Source of the DNA: Janthinobacterium sp. 64
Lineage (GTDB): Bacteria; Pseudomonadota; Gammaproteobacteria; Burkholderiales; Burkholderiaceae_D
Length of the DNA stretch: 64,000 bases
Direction of reading: 5' to 3'
Assembly: GCF_002813325.1 (NCBI RefSeq)
Contig: NZ_PHUG01000001.1
Location: forward strand, 4,836,001 to 4,900,000
A program made the translations under genes and the position numbers. Below the pieces are notes generated by a model. The model was not told the origin of the DNA. It saw only the letters and a list, made by a program, of their open reading frames with translations, and searched no databases. Position 1 is the stretch's first letter. Every line of letters starts with the position of its first letter. Below are positions 8,392-16,694 of this stretch, piece after piece.

Positions 8392-9312
8392 TCAGTGTTC
8401 AGCAGTTTGCTTGAGTTGGCTGACGTCTCTCAGCACCTGTCCATATGATCGATACAAGTTGGCCGCCGGCAGACGGCCTTGTTGTGCCATTAGTGCATGC
8501 ACCTGCTGCAGGCGATAGAAGGGTACGCGTGGATATTCATGATGCTCGATATGGTAATGGATACGATGTGGTCCGACGAAAAAAGTTTGCCAGCTGCGCC
8601 GTACGACGGTACGCGCACTGAATCGCTGATCTTCCGACGCCCGGTAGCCGGCATGCTCGGTGATCGCGCGTATGCGCCCGAACAGTGGTAGCAAGGTCAG
8701 CGCTGGCAAGATCCAAAGCCCGACATACAGCGCTGCATGTCCCGCCGCCGCGAGCAGGCCGATCATCACGCCCTGCACCGCAACGATGCTGGCGATTGCG
8801 TAGAACCGCTTGCCGTGGCCGGCAGTCTTGTGCGGATTGCGGCCACGCTGCCTGGCGCGCACCAGCTTGCGCGCGCTGAGGAAGTACCCAATGCCGGTGG
8901 CATCTTTGAACAAACGCCACACCAATTCCCTACGCGTTACGGGGTAGTCGTCAATGCCGAATATGGTGGCGACCGGATCGTCGGCCACCATTGGCGCGCG
9001 GTGATGCTGCAAGTGCCCGCTGCGATAAAAATCCATCACCAGCAGCAGTGGCGCTGCCGCGAACAGCTGGCCGGCGATGTCGTTCAGGCGCCGATGCGAC
9101 AGCAGGGTGCCGTGAGCGCTTTCATGCATCAGCACGGCTAGCGCGAGCTGGGTGCGGGCGATCAGTATCGCGCTCAGCAGGAGCACCAGCGGATGGGAAA
9201 AGCGGATAGCCGCGACGAAGCAGGCAGCAATCAGCGCCCAGTCAAGCGCGACGGCGAGTAGTGCGCGCGGATTGCTGATCGTTGTGAGATGCGCCGGTAA
9301 TGGGGGCTTCAT
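8392..9312 (-). CDS. Membrane fatty-acid desaturase-like protein
   Basis: This 306-residue integral-membrane diiron enzyme has three histidine boxes: HESAH (63-67), HLQHH (100-104) and HYHIEHH (252-258). These are the iron ligands of acyl-lipid desaturases and hydroxylases. Hydrophobic segments lie at about residues 20-60 and 170-215. It is the last gene of a tight five-gene leftward operon, 10 bp after the GT-B glycosyltransferase. The position suggests it modifies the lipid part of a glycosylated product. Desaturation versus hydroxylation cannot be told from the motifs. Confidence 0.82.
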   Translation of the reverse strand: MKPPLPAHLTTISNPRALLAVALDWALIAACFVAAIRFSHPLVLLLSAILIARTQLALAVLMHESAHGTLLSHRRLNDIAGQLFAAAPLLLVMDFYRSGHLQHHRAPMVADDPVATIFGIDDYPVTRRELVWRLFKDATGIGYFLSARKLVRARQRGRNPHKTAGHGKRFYAIASIVAVQGVMIGLLAAAGHAALYVGLWILPALTLLPLFGRIRAITEHAGYRASEDQRFSARTVVRRSWQTFFVGPHRIHYHIEHHEYPRVPFYRLQQVHALMAQQGRLPAANLYRSYGQVLRDVSQLKQTAEH

Positions 9313-9322
9313 GATGGACGCC

Positions 9323-10441
9323 TCATCGTTGGACAGACCGCGCAGCCAGCTGGTACAGCACCGCTACCCAGCTCTGCAGGCGTGCGCCGGCTACCGCGCG
9401 GCCGTCCGGCGCAGGCAAGCTTGGGGTGTTTTGTAGCAGATCGGCGCACGCGCTGCACAGGTCGTGGGCGAACGTGGCCGCGTCGCCGCGCCAGACGACG
9501 ATGCGATGTGCCAGCCCCAGCGCCGCCGCGCGCGCTGCGTTGATTTTCTGCTCCGGCTGCTCGGTTAGCACCAGCACGATGGGCCGGCCGTAGACCAGCG
9601 CCACCGACAACGCCGCCATGCCGGGTGCCGAGACGATCAGGTTGCTGGCGGCAGCTTGCCGCACCCAGTCGGCGTCCTGCGCCTGCCATCGCGCGCGTCC
9701 GGCATAGCCTTCGCCGACCAGCGTTGCGTGCATGCCGGCGAGACCCAAGCCTGTTTCAATGCCATCGGCCAGGCAGGGGTCGCGGAAATGGGGATTGAGG
9801 TAGACGGCAGCGCACGCCTGCGCGCGCGGCACTGTGGCGTCGAACAGCGCGGCCACAACGACCGGAGTCGGCAGGCGGAATGTGGCGCCGTCGCAAGTCG
9901 CCTCGTAGCTGAAGTCGTGCTCAATGCGCGCTAGGCTGGCGTTGATCTGCCATCCGACGATGCGATGGAACAGGCGTGACAGGATAGCTGGTAGTCGCCC
10001 GGAAAAATTGTTTTGGACCGCCTGCCGCAAGCTGGCGCCGTAGACGTGTACCACCTTGCCCCGCCATGCCGGCATGCAGCCCATGAACAGCAATGCCGGG
10101 TGGAAGGAGTCGTTGATGATTAAGTCCGCGCTGCGCAGAGCGACGCGTAGTTGCATCATGTCGCGCCACATCCGCGACGGTCGGAACAGATAGTTGGCGA
10201 TATTTGCGTCGGTTTCTGCGGGCAGCATGTTTTGCCGGGTGTCGAACTGGACTGCGTAGTGGCGCGACAGCAGGTGGGCAGTGATGCCGAAGCCGGCCAG
10301 GAAAGCGACCCCTTCGTCCGATGTGGTCAGTACGTCGACATCGGCGCCGCATTCGCGCAACGCATGCGTGAGTAGTTGCGCGCGCATCAGGTGGCCGCGG
10401 GCGTCGGCCGTTGCCAGATAGCTCACCTTGATGGTGTTCAT
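9323..10441 (-). CDS. GT-B fold glycosyltransferase (MurG/UGT-like)
   Basis: This 372-residue protein starts MNTIKVSYLATADARGHLMR, a typical N-terminal acceptor-domain opening. Its C-terminal donor-binding region contains SNLIVSAPGMAALSVAL and GRPIVLVLTEQPEQKINA, the nucleotide-sugar-binding part of GT-B enzymes. The start at 10441 makes a 4-bp ATGA overlap with the preceding ferritin-like gene, which argues for translational coupling and against an ATG 15 bp upstream. No transmembrane helix is evident, so it is probably cytoplasmic or peripheral. The sugar and acceptor are unknown. Confidence 0.72.
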   Translation of the reverse strand: MNTIKVSYLATADARGHLMRAQLLTHALRECGADVDVLTTSDEGVAFLAGFGITAHLLSRHYAVQFDTRQNMLPAETDANIANYLFRPSRMWRDMMQLRVALRSADLIINDSFHPALLFMGCMPAWRGKVVHVYGASLRQAVQNNFSGRLPAILSRLFHRIVGWQINASLARIEHDFSYEATCDGATFRLPTPVVVAALFDATVPRAQACAAVYLNPHFRDPCLADGIETGLGLAGMHATLVGEGYAGRARWQAQDADWVRQAAASNLIVSAPGMAALSVALVYGRPIVLVLTEQPEQKINAARAAALGLAHRIVVWRGDAATFAHDLCSACADLLQNTPSLPAPDGRAVAGARLQSWVAVLYQLAARSVQR

Positions 10442-11169
10442 GGACGTGCGGGCCACAGCCGCAACGCGGCGCCGGCCAGATACATGATGAGCGCGCTGGA
10501 GACGCCCCAGGCACGGTCGATGGCGCGAATCTCATCGAGCAGCGATGCCAGGCTCCCGTGTTCGGACGGCAGCACCAGACGCGCCAGCGTATGCTGGCAC
10601 AAGCGCACGTGGCGTTCTTCATCGCTCAGCACGCCAACCAACAGCGGATATAGCGGATGAACTGCGCCAATCAGCGCGCAATGGCGCCGCAGAACGCGGG
10701 TGAACGTCTGTTCGGCGCACAAGCCGATAGCGAACGCCGGGATGAGGTGGCCTGCGGAAAAGCTGGTAGCGTAGCGATGCGCGAGTGTGCGCCATTGCGC
10801 GATCTTGCGCAGGGTGAGCGCATCGGGCCGCGCGGACAAAGGCATCGGCGCTATCCCGCCCCGCGCCGTTAGCGCAGCGGCAAACAGCGAAGCATGATGC
10901 CGTTCGTCCGCCAGGTGCTTTTCCATTTGTCGCACCAGCCAGGCCGGCGGCTGGCCCAGCAGGTCAGACTGCAGCGCGATTTCGCTGGCCTCTTCGCCAA
11001 TCAGGTAGATACGCAACAGCAGCCGTTCACCGGCCACGCTGGCATGCAGTTGGCGCAGGGCGGCACGCTTGATGCTGTCGACCCAGCGTGCCTGCATGGC
11101 CGGCAAGCCGCATAGTGGCGGCGCTGCCAGGCTGGCCGGCAGCGGCCATCCATCAGCGTGCAAGCGCAT
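10438..11169 (-). CDS. Ferritin-like diiron protein
   Basis: This 243-residue, mainly helical protein carries two copies of the diiron pattern E-x(~28-30)-DExxH: E59/E60 with DERHH (88-92), and E153 with DEERH (183-187). This is the ligand set of ferritin-like oxidases and oxygenases (R2, AurF/CmlI, fatty-acyl or aldehyde oxygenase types). It overlaps the exported-protein gene by 17 bp at its start and the GT-B gene by 4 bp at its end. The start at 11169 is the first plausible ATG. It has no transmembrane segments. A redox enzyme in the same pathway as the membrane desaturase is the likeliest role. The reaction is unknown. Confidence 0.68.
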   Translation of the reverse strand: MRLHADGWPLPASLAAPPLCGLPAMQARWVDSIKRAALRQLHASVAGERLLLRIYLIGEEASEIALQSDLLGQPPAWLVRQMEKHLADERHHASLFAAALTARGGIAPMPLSARPDALTLRKIAQWRTLAHRYATSFSAGHLIPAFAIGLCAEQTFTRVLRRHCALIGAVHPLYPLLVGVLSDEERHVRLCQHTLARLVLPSEHGSLASLLDEIRAIDRAWGVSSALIMYLAGAALRLWPARP

Positions 11170-12145
11170 CGCCTGCCGCCAGTTGATTGCCCAGCACCAG
11201 CCCGATAAAGTTTTGCTGCAGGAAAGCCGCCGCCGCATCGCCGGCCCCGGCAAAGGCCTGTTGCTGGTCGCCGTAACGCAGGTAGCCCTGGCCGTGCACG
11301 GCGCCGATGGTCAGCTTGTCGCGCGCGGCGAAGCCACGCTTCATCAGCTGTTTGAGCAGCGGCTGGTCGCTCAGGCCGTACAGGAACAGTTCGCGCTGGA
11401 CCACGTGGTCGGGGATTTTGCCGGTCAGCGCTTCGAGCTCGAATGACCAAGTGCCGTGCGCCAACAGGGCGCCGGGGTTGCCGGCGCTAGGCGGATCGCT
11501 GCGCAACCGTGCGCGCATCACCGGCTTGGCTACCTTGGCCGCACCGAGCGCGATGGTGATGTCGGGATCGCCCGTGTTCGCGCTGCGGTTGTCACGTACC
11601 TGCACCAGGTGGCTGGACAGGCGCGCTGCCAGGGCGGGATCGGACACCAGCTTTGTGGCTTGCTCGAACGATACCAGCACACGTCGGCCACTTGCTGCCG
11701 GCACGTCCACGAGATAGGGGTCGATGCGTACCGCGCTGAACGCCCCCTTGACCGGTGTATGCGCATGGCTGCTGACGGACCAGCCGTCTCCGGATTTGCT
11801 CAGTATCAGATGGACGCTGACCGGTACGCGACGGCCCGCTTCATCCAGTGCCGAGCCTTGCAACAGCACGTCGCCGACGATGGTTTTTTTGTCATAACTA
11901 CGAGCGTTGTTGAAGTGGATCTGGTGCGAGCTAGTGTCGACTGCTGCCGTGGTAGCCTGGTCGTCGAGGCCGATGCGGTTGCACATCTCGGCGCGCATGC
12001 TCACCTCGGGTAGCGGGCAGCCGCTGCTTGATGCAAAATAGTGAACGCCGCGTCCCTCCAGGTCGGTGGCGCCGGCGCTAAAGGTCAGCGCCATCGCGCT
12101 CAAGGCTGCCCATTGCAAAGTGGTGTAGGAACGGTGCAACGTCAT
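11153..12145 (-). CDS. Exported protein of unknown function
   Basis: This 330-residue protein has a signal peptide ending near ...MALTFSAGATD. The mature part has two early cysteines (CPLPEVSMRAEMC) and a mixed, apparently beta-rich remainder without membrane helices. I do not recognise the family. It lies between the GT-A and ferritin-like genes of the five-gene operon, 17 bp after the former and overlapping the latter by 17 bp. It is therefore made together with the biosynthetic enzymes and probably acts in the periplasm. Confidence 0.65.
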   Translation of the reverse strand: MTLHRSYTTLQWAALSAMALTFSAGATDLEGRGVHYFASSSGCPLPEVSMRAEMCNRIGLDDQATTAAVDTSSHQIHFNNARSYDKKTIVGDVLLQGSALDEAGRRVPVSVHLILSKSGDGWSVSSHAHTPVKGAFSAVRIDPYLVDVPAASGRRVLVSFEQATKLVSDPALAARLSSHLVQVRDNRSANTGDPDITIALGAAKVAKPVMRARLRSDPPSAGNPGALLAHGTWSFELEALTGKIPDHVVQRELFLYGLSDQPLLKQLMKRGFAARDKLTIGAVHGQGYLRYGDQQQAFAGAGDAAAAFLQQNFIGLVLGNQLAAGDALAR

Positions 12146-12162
12146 GCTAGGGTTTCCCGTGG

Positions 12163-13197
12163 TTAGCGTTCATGGTAGGACAGCGACTGTGCGTCGGCGC
12201 CCTCGGCGGCTGCGCTGCGGATACCCAGGCCCCGGCACAGTGCGCCAAGCATGTCCAGCCCGGAAAAAATTCCGATCAGGGTGACGGCCGACACCCAGCG
12301 CAGGCCGCGCACCGGCGCTGCATCCTGATGGTTGAGCGCGCGCAGGCTGTACCACAGCCGCGCCGTCAGCACGCAGAGCGGTCCGACAGGGCCGCTATGA
12401 CCCAGCCATTGCATAGACCTTGGCAGATAGGTGCGCACCAGGTGGGGCGTCAGGCCGAGCGTGTCCTGTCCGCGCATCCAGCGCAATTTGAGCAGCTCGA
12501 AGCGGGTATCGGGCAGCTTGTGCTCGGTGTGTGCCCGCGCCGCGTAGTGCAGAGCCACGCCAGCAGCTTGGAGGCGCAGGCCCAGCACCTGACAGTGCGC
12601 GCGGTACACGCCGTCGAGTGGCTGATAACGGTGCTGCGCGAACAGCTCGCGCAAGAACACCACGTTGTTGGCGTAGAAGTTGCGCGTCGCGCGCGCTTGC
12701 AGCCGGCTGGGGAAGTACATGAAGTCAATCGTGGTGAGGGCGGTGCCTGCCACGGTGGCGGCGTAGCTGGTACGGCCGGCCACCACTGCCGGTGGCGCTG
12801 CGTCCGCCAGCGGCGCGATCAGCTGTTCAAGCCAGTCGTGTTCGGGCTTGCAGTCGGCGTCGGCGAAGCAGACGTAGTCGCAGCGGTCGGCATGGACGGC
12901 GTCGAAACCGTCGTTCTTGGCCTGGTAGTCGCCGGTGCTGGCATGGATCCGCACGAAGTCGATGCTGCGGCCTGCCAGGCGCTCCGCGCTTGTGCGAATG
13001 CGCTCGCACAAGCCGTCGTGCGTGACGACCACTTGCGCGAGTGCGCTCAGTGCTACGCTCTGTTGCGCCAGCAGGCCGATCACATGCAGCAGGCTGGCGC
13101 CGGCCGCATCCAGGCCGGCGCCGCCGCGCAGGTTATTCGTCTCCAATACCAGAGCGGTACGCGCGGCAACGTGTTCATGCGGCATATTGTTTTCCAT
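12163..13197 (-). CDS. Family 2-type (GT-A) glycosyltransferase
   Basis: This 344-residue protein is a predicted GT-A enzyme. The metal-binding DxD motif is in FADADCKPEHDWL (D113-A-D115), and the acceptor-side motif region follows around YRAHCQVLGLRLQ. A C-terminal hydrophobic stretch (about 308-330) could anchor it to the inner membrane. It is the first gene of the operon 13197-8392, so its promoter should lie in 13198-13420. Start at the ATG at 13197; a second ATG 12 bp downstream is possible. It works with the GT-B enzyme and two diiron proteins on an unidentified glycoconjugate. Confidence 0.74.
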   Translation of the reverse strand: MENNMPHEHVAARTALVLETNNLRGGAGLDAAGASLLHVIGLLAQQSVALSALAQVVVTHDGLCERIRTSAERLAGRSIDFVRIHASTGDYQAKNDGFDAVHADRCDYVCFADADCKPEHDWLEQLIAPLADAAPPAVVAGRTSYAATVAGTALTTIDFMYFPSRLQARATRNFYANNVVFLRELFAQHRYQPLDGVYRAHCQVLGLRLQAAGVALHYAARAHTEHKLPDTRFELLKLRWMRGQDTLGLTPHLVRTYLPRSMQWLGHSGPVGPLCVLTARLWYSLRALNHQDAAPVRGLRWVSAVTLIGIFSGLDMLGALCRGLGIRSAAAEGADAQSLSYHER

Positions 13198-13420
13198 TGC
13201 CCAAACAAGACGAGGGCCGTTAATTGCTCAAATCGGTGCACCTTTGCGTGACCGGCCCTTCAACTCTACCCAGATGAGGCTGCTAATCCAGCCAAGCTGC
13301 AGGCGTACGGATTGTCTATTCCGAGATGCCATTTTGCTTTGCCAGTTCCGAACCCATTTTGTTTTTGGACAAGATCATCATGAGTTTTCCCCATTTGGCT
13401 AACGGTCACTGCACGGGCGT

Positions 13421-13735
13421 TCATTGATGAGAGGTCCCCGCATATAGATGCCAAGGGCCAGTTATCCCACTGTGGCACTGGCCTTGCCGATGAGCGAGCA
13501 TCCGCATGCCGTCTTGCAGCCATGTATGGACACCGGAATCCCCCCGGCGGAGCAGCAATGATTTATTGAAGCCATGCGGCGCGCCACCGGGATAGCGCTG
13601 TGGGCACATGACTTCGTCGCCTAGTCGCGCAATCGCCTTGCCACCGATATCGTGTGTGGGTGAGCCGAGGCATATATCCATCGTTGTCGTAATTTTTCCA
13701 TGGCTAAACAACAGGGATGCCAGGTTTTCGGTCAA
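13421..13735 (-). CDS. PAAR-like protein, probably a remnant
   Basis: This 104-residue frame contains ICLGSPTHDIGGKAIARLGD followed by EVMCP and, later, a second GD...C part (RRGDSGVHTW ... HRQGQC). This resembles PAAR spike-tip proteins of type VI secretion systems. There is no convincing start: the frame opens at a TTG without a ribosome-binding site, and an internal ATG at MDICLG also lacks one. Its upstream neighbour is frameshifted, and decayed T6SS genes follow at 14.7-16.1 kb. I therefore read it as the surviving part of a degraded PAAR gene. Confidence 0.5.
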   Translation of the reverse strand: MTENLASLLFSHGKITTTMDICLGSPTHDIGGKAIARLGDEVMCPQRYPGGAPHGFNKSLLLRRGDSGVHTWLQDGMRMLAHRQGQCHSGITGPWHLYAGTSHQ

Positions 13736-14044
13736 CGTAGAAGGGCAGTAGCTGACTTGTCAGTTGAGTTCCCGATTTTTTGCTGTTCGCGTTTATAGAA
13801 GCGCTTTCCCGCCATTTTTGAAACGTATCCGCCATATCCCCAAACTGTGCCGGTCCCGCCATCCCGGAGCACTGACTAAACAACTCACTGCGCAATTGAA
13901 ACGCCACATTCTTCGCCTCGCTCAACACGTTGAGTTCGCTGTCCAGGGCCATGCTGCGCAAATTCAAGTGGCCCTTTCGTGCTCCACCTTCATTGTTTCG
14001 CTCATGCCGGCCTTGCGGGCCAGGTCATAGGTCGGTAAATCCAT
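13704..14044 (-). pseudogene. Frameshifted small gene next to the PAAR-like frame
   Basis: A good start (GGGGAG 9 bp before the ATG at 14044) encodes MDLPTYDLARKAGMSETM and a few more residues, then meets TGA near 13967. The following frame, shifted by one base, continues without a stop as LNLRSMALDSELNVLSEAK and runs to 13704. Adding one T to the TT near 13967 would join both parts into a protein of about 113 residues. This could be a real frameshift or an assembly error. The family is not recognised. Position suggests a partner of the adjacent PAAR-like protein. Confidence 0.5.
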
Positions 14045-14149
14045 GCTGTCAGTCTCCCCGGGGGGGCAGGATAAACACATACATCGGCTTCAGATACGCG
14101 CTTCGAATTGCAGGAAGGTGATGATGTTCAAGAGCATGCGGACTCCTGT

Positions 14150-14656
14150 TTATTGACCAGTATTGGAGTCGGAGTTGCCTTCCTGCCTGGACCAAGCGGG
14201 ACGCTTGTCTTCCGGAACGTCTGCCTGGAAAATAGAGTCAATATTTTGCAGTGTATTTGCGTCATATAGCATGAGAGTACCTGCAAAATGCCTGCCTCCA
14301 CAATCAATAGCGACCTGCTTTCCTCCCATCCAGAACCAATAATCCCGGATGAACGGTTCACACTTTATATATCGAAGCCTGCTATTTCTATAAATTGCAA
14401 GTTGACTGGAACTTGGCCCTACATCTCCCTCCGCAATCCATGAATTTAACACTAGCCATGCTGCGGAATGCTTATCTGGCGCTAAGGTTGCTCTTGCTGC
14501 ACGGCCATTTTTTGTTATCTTTTTATCTCGGCCGTCAGGAAAAATAATATGAATGTTCTTTGCAGTGTCGATGTAGATGGATTCAAATTTATTGATATTT
14601 ATTGAGTGACAATTTGATGTAAATATTATCAAAGCGATTGATATTAATTTTTTCAT
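14150..14656 (-). CDS. AT-rich orphan gene, predicted exported protein
   Basis: This 168-residue protein begins MKKLISIALIIFTSNCHSIN, a signal-peptide-like start; the cysteine lacks a good lipobox. The rest contains four further cysteine or tryptophan-rich spots such as CEPFIRDYWFWMGG. The ATG at 14656 follows AGGAG by 8 bp. Base composition is plainly AT-rich compared with the window, with AAA, ATT and TTT codons common, which points to recent acquisition. It lies among T6SS remnants, so an immunity or accessory role is conceivable but unsupported. Confidence 0.6.
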   Translation of the reverse strand: MKKLISIALIIFTSNCHSININKFESIYIDTAKNIHIIFPDGRDKKITKNGRAARATLAPDKHSAAWLVLNSWIAEGDVGPSSSQLAIYRNSRLRYIKCEPFIRDYWFWMGGKQVAIDCGGRHFAGTLMLYDANTLQNIDSIFQADVPEDKRPAWSRQEGNSDSNTGQ

Positions 14657-14720
14657 TATTCAGCTCCTGAATATTTCACCTGACGTCTGGTTCCATTTAC
14701 ACCGCCGAGTATCCATACTT

Positions 14721-15124
14721 TTACCACAGCCGCTCCAGCGCCAAGAGAGGAATCCGGGTGCAGGCAGGCCAAGGATCCATCTCGGTACCGCGCGGGATGG
14801 TCAGCACCGGCGCCTCGCCCGCCGACTTGATGGAAGGATACGTGGCGCGCACTATCGAGCAGGAGGGGAAGGGCCTGATGTATTGCGGAAACAGCGTTTC
14901 GAGCAGCGCTTCGGTCAATTCAGGATAGCTGTCGTCGAGCCGCTTCGCCACGCGCGCGGACAGCAGCGCGACGGACTGTATCAATTGTTCGACATGCGGG
15001 TCCGGGCAAGTGTCGTCGCCCAGTTGCAGGGCGCCGCCCACCCTGGATAGCGCTCGTAAAATTCGCGGCCGAGGCGGCGCAGATACACCAGTTCACGCTT
15101 GAAATACGGCAGCAGGTCTTCCAT
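14721..15124 (-). pseudogene. tssF: N-terminal fragment of T6SS baseplate protein TssF
   Basis: From an ATG at 15124 (AAGGAG 6 bp upstream) the sequence reads MEDLLPYFKRELVYLRRLGR and EFYERYP, the start of TssF. A one-base deletion near 15035 shifts the frame. The next frame carries GGALQLGDDTCPDPHVEQLI, LTEALLETLFPQYIRPFPS and VLTIPRGTEM, also TssF-like. After roughly 110 residues similarity ends and the frame stops at 14721. Full TssF has around 600 residues, so this is a truncated, frameshifted relic. Confidence 0.78.
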
Positions 15125-15300
15125 CAAGCTCTCCTTGCCCCTCACGGACGAAAGCCGTGCGCAGATGTTCAAGTATCAATCAAGCGATGGCGAATATGTT
15201 GCGGTTGCGCAATAATGGTGGCAGTGGGGGGGGGCTCATCGTCATCGTGGCAACGGCCAGGCTGGGGACCTTTCTTGCGAAAACTCAATGAGTTTCCTAA

Positions 15301-16061
15301 ATGCAGCGTCAAACGCTATCGACGAGCAATCTGGGCGAGCTGCCCGCAGATGAGCAAAGCTTTGTCTTTTACGCGGCTCTGCCGGTCGTCAAGGCAATGG
15401 CGGCAGCCTGGCCAGCTGCGAAGCCCCGTACGATGACACCCGCTACGCACCATTCGATGCCCAAACGCTGGACCTCTACACCGACGCGCTCAGCACCAAC
15501 GTTTTCTACATGAGAAAAAAACTGCGGCTGCTGTCGCATCTCGATATGCGTGACGCCTACGACTGCATTCCGCTAGTCAAGGTGCGTCGCAAGGAGGACT
15601 GCACCTTTGAAATCGACCCGACGTTCATGGCACCGAGCGAACTGCTCGATACGGTGGTGTCGTCCAGATACGTCGTCATTCCTCTGACCTTCGACAAGGA
15701 GCAAGGCCCTTATCATCAGGGAAAAGTCGACGCCACGCTGCTGGACCGGAAAGCTGGGCTGTACCTTGCCGTCACCGCCAATATGCCGGCGCTCAATCTG
15801 GTCGCGGAGGTGCCGCGTCAGTTAAAAATCGCATCGCCCCACGACATCGCGGCGTTGATTCGTAGTGCCTTGCCCGGACTGCAATTGGTGCACATGGCCC
15901 AGGTGCCGATGGAAGTGCCGGTCCGCCCGAATGCTTATTATTTCTCGATCGATCACCGCGGCGAGCTTTACGAGGCGATGATGAAGGCCCAGGCGATAGC
16001 CATTTATGCACCCGGCACCTTCACAGAACTGCGGATGGAGTTGTTCGCCATCACCGATTAG
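15301..16061 (+). pseudogene. tssK: Eroded T6SS baseplate gene tssK
   Basis: The C-terminal frame (15510-16061 and its upstream extension to about 15390) reads GLYLAVTANMPALNLVAEVP, QLKIASPHDIAALIRSALPG and YYFSIDHRGELYEAMMKAQ, a TssK C-terminus. Upstream, LGELPADEQSFVFYAALPVV lies in another frame (15301 onward), so there is a frameshift near 15390. Between FEIDPTFMAPS and ELLDTVVSSRYVVIPL the middle part of TssK seems to be missing, a likely internal deletion of over 100 residues. The true N-terminus is not recognisable. It diverges from the tssF fragment. Confidence 0.72.
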
Positions 16062-16173
16062 AGTGTCATTTCCACCCGTGATACATCTCATTACAAATGA
16101 TGATTGGCGAAATATGGCGCGGTGCAGCATAATCGACCTGTCTCCTCCAACTCCTCCAAGAATTGGATTCAAC

Positions 16174-16199
16174 CCGCCCTCAGTTGGCGGTTTTTTTTT
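16174..16199 (+). terminator. Rho-independent terminator downstream of tssK relic
   Basis: CCGCC (16174-16178), loop CTCAGTT, GGCGG (16186-16190), followed by nine T residues. It lies about 110 bp after the tssK frame. Confidence 0.65.
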
Positions 16200-16694
16200 G
16201 TCAAATTGAATGCTGAGCGCGTCGATGGATAGCCACCCCGCTGCATGAATAGCTGATTGTCATGGCAGGGAGAGCAGACCCCAATGTCGGGCACCGTGAT
16301 GGCCATCATGCTGGCACGTTGCGCCGCGTGGCCACGGCCCTATTTCTGTCCGCATGGTCCTCGACACAACCGCCGGCAGTGCCTGCGCAGGCGTAATGCT
16401 GGATGTCCTGACGGCGGCGATGAACAATGGCGCCTGGCCCGGCGCTACGAAGGCCGCCTGCTGCACGCATGATATTTACTGTGCGGCCTATTCTATTCCT
16501 TCCAACCCTTCCATCCGTATATTTGTATGCCAGCGGATGACCGGTTACGTCCCGCTGAAGCCTTGCGTGCCGGTTTCAGTTCGCGCCGTCGGGCGTGTCG
16601 TCGCAGGTGCAGTTTAGTGACCGCGATCGTGTTGGTGGCGCCGTGGCTGGTGTACCGCCGCCGCTGTTGCGTTCACCCAGGAAGCGGCCTGTCC
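16200..16694. other. About 500 bp without a supported gene
   Basis: Short open frames exist on both strands (for example 16354-16617 plus and 16260-16466 minus), but none has a ribosome-binding site plus a recognisable protein. The stretch separates the T6SS relics from the STAND locus and may itself be debris. Confidence 0.4.

Noticed and set aside
13266..13523. 85-residue minus-strand frame overlapping the PAAR-like frame
   Set aside because: No start signal or family pattern; it mostly covers non-coding DNA upstream of the five-gene operon.
16260..16617. Short open frames on both strands between the T6SS relic and the STAND locus
   Set aside because: No ribosome-binding site and no recognisable protein; probably chance frames.
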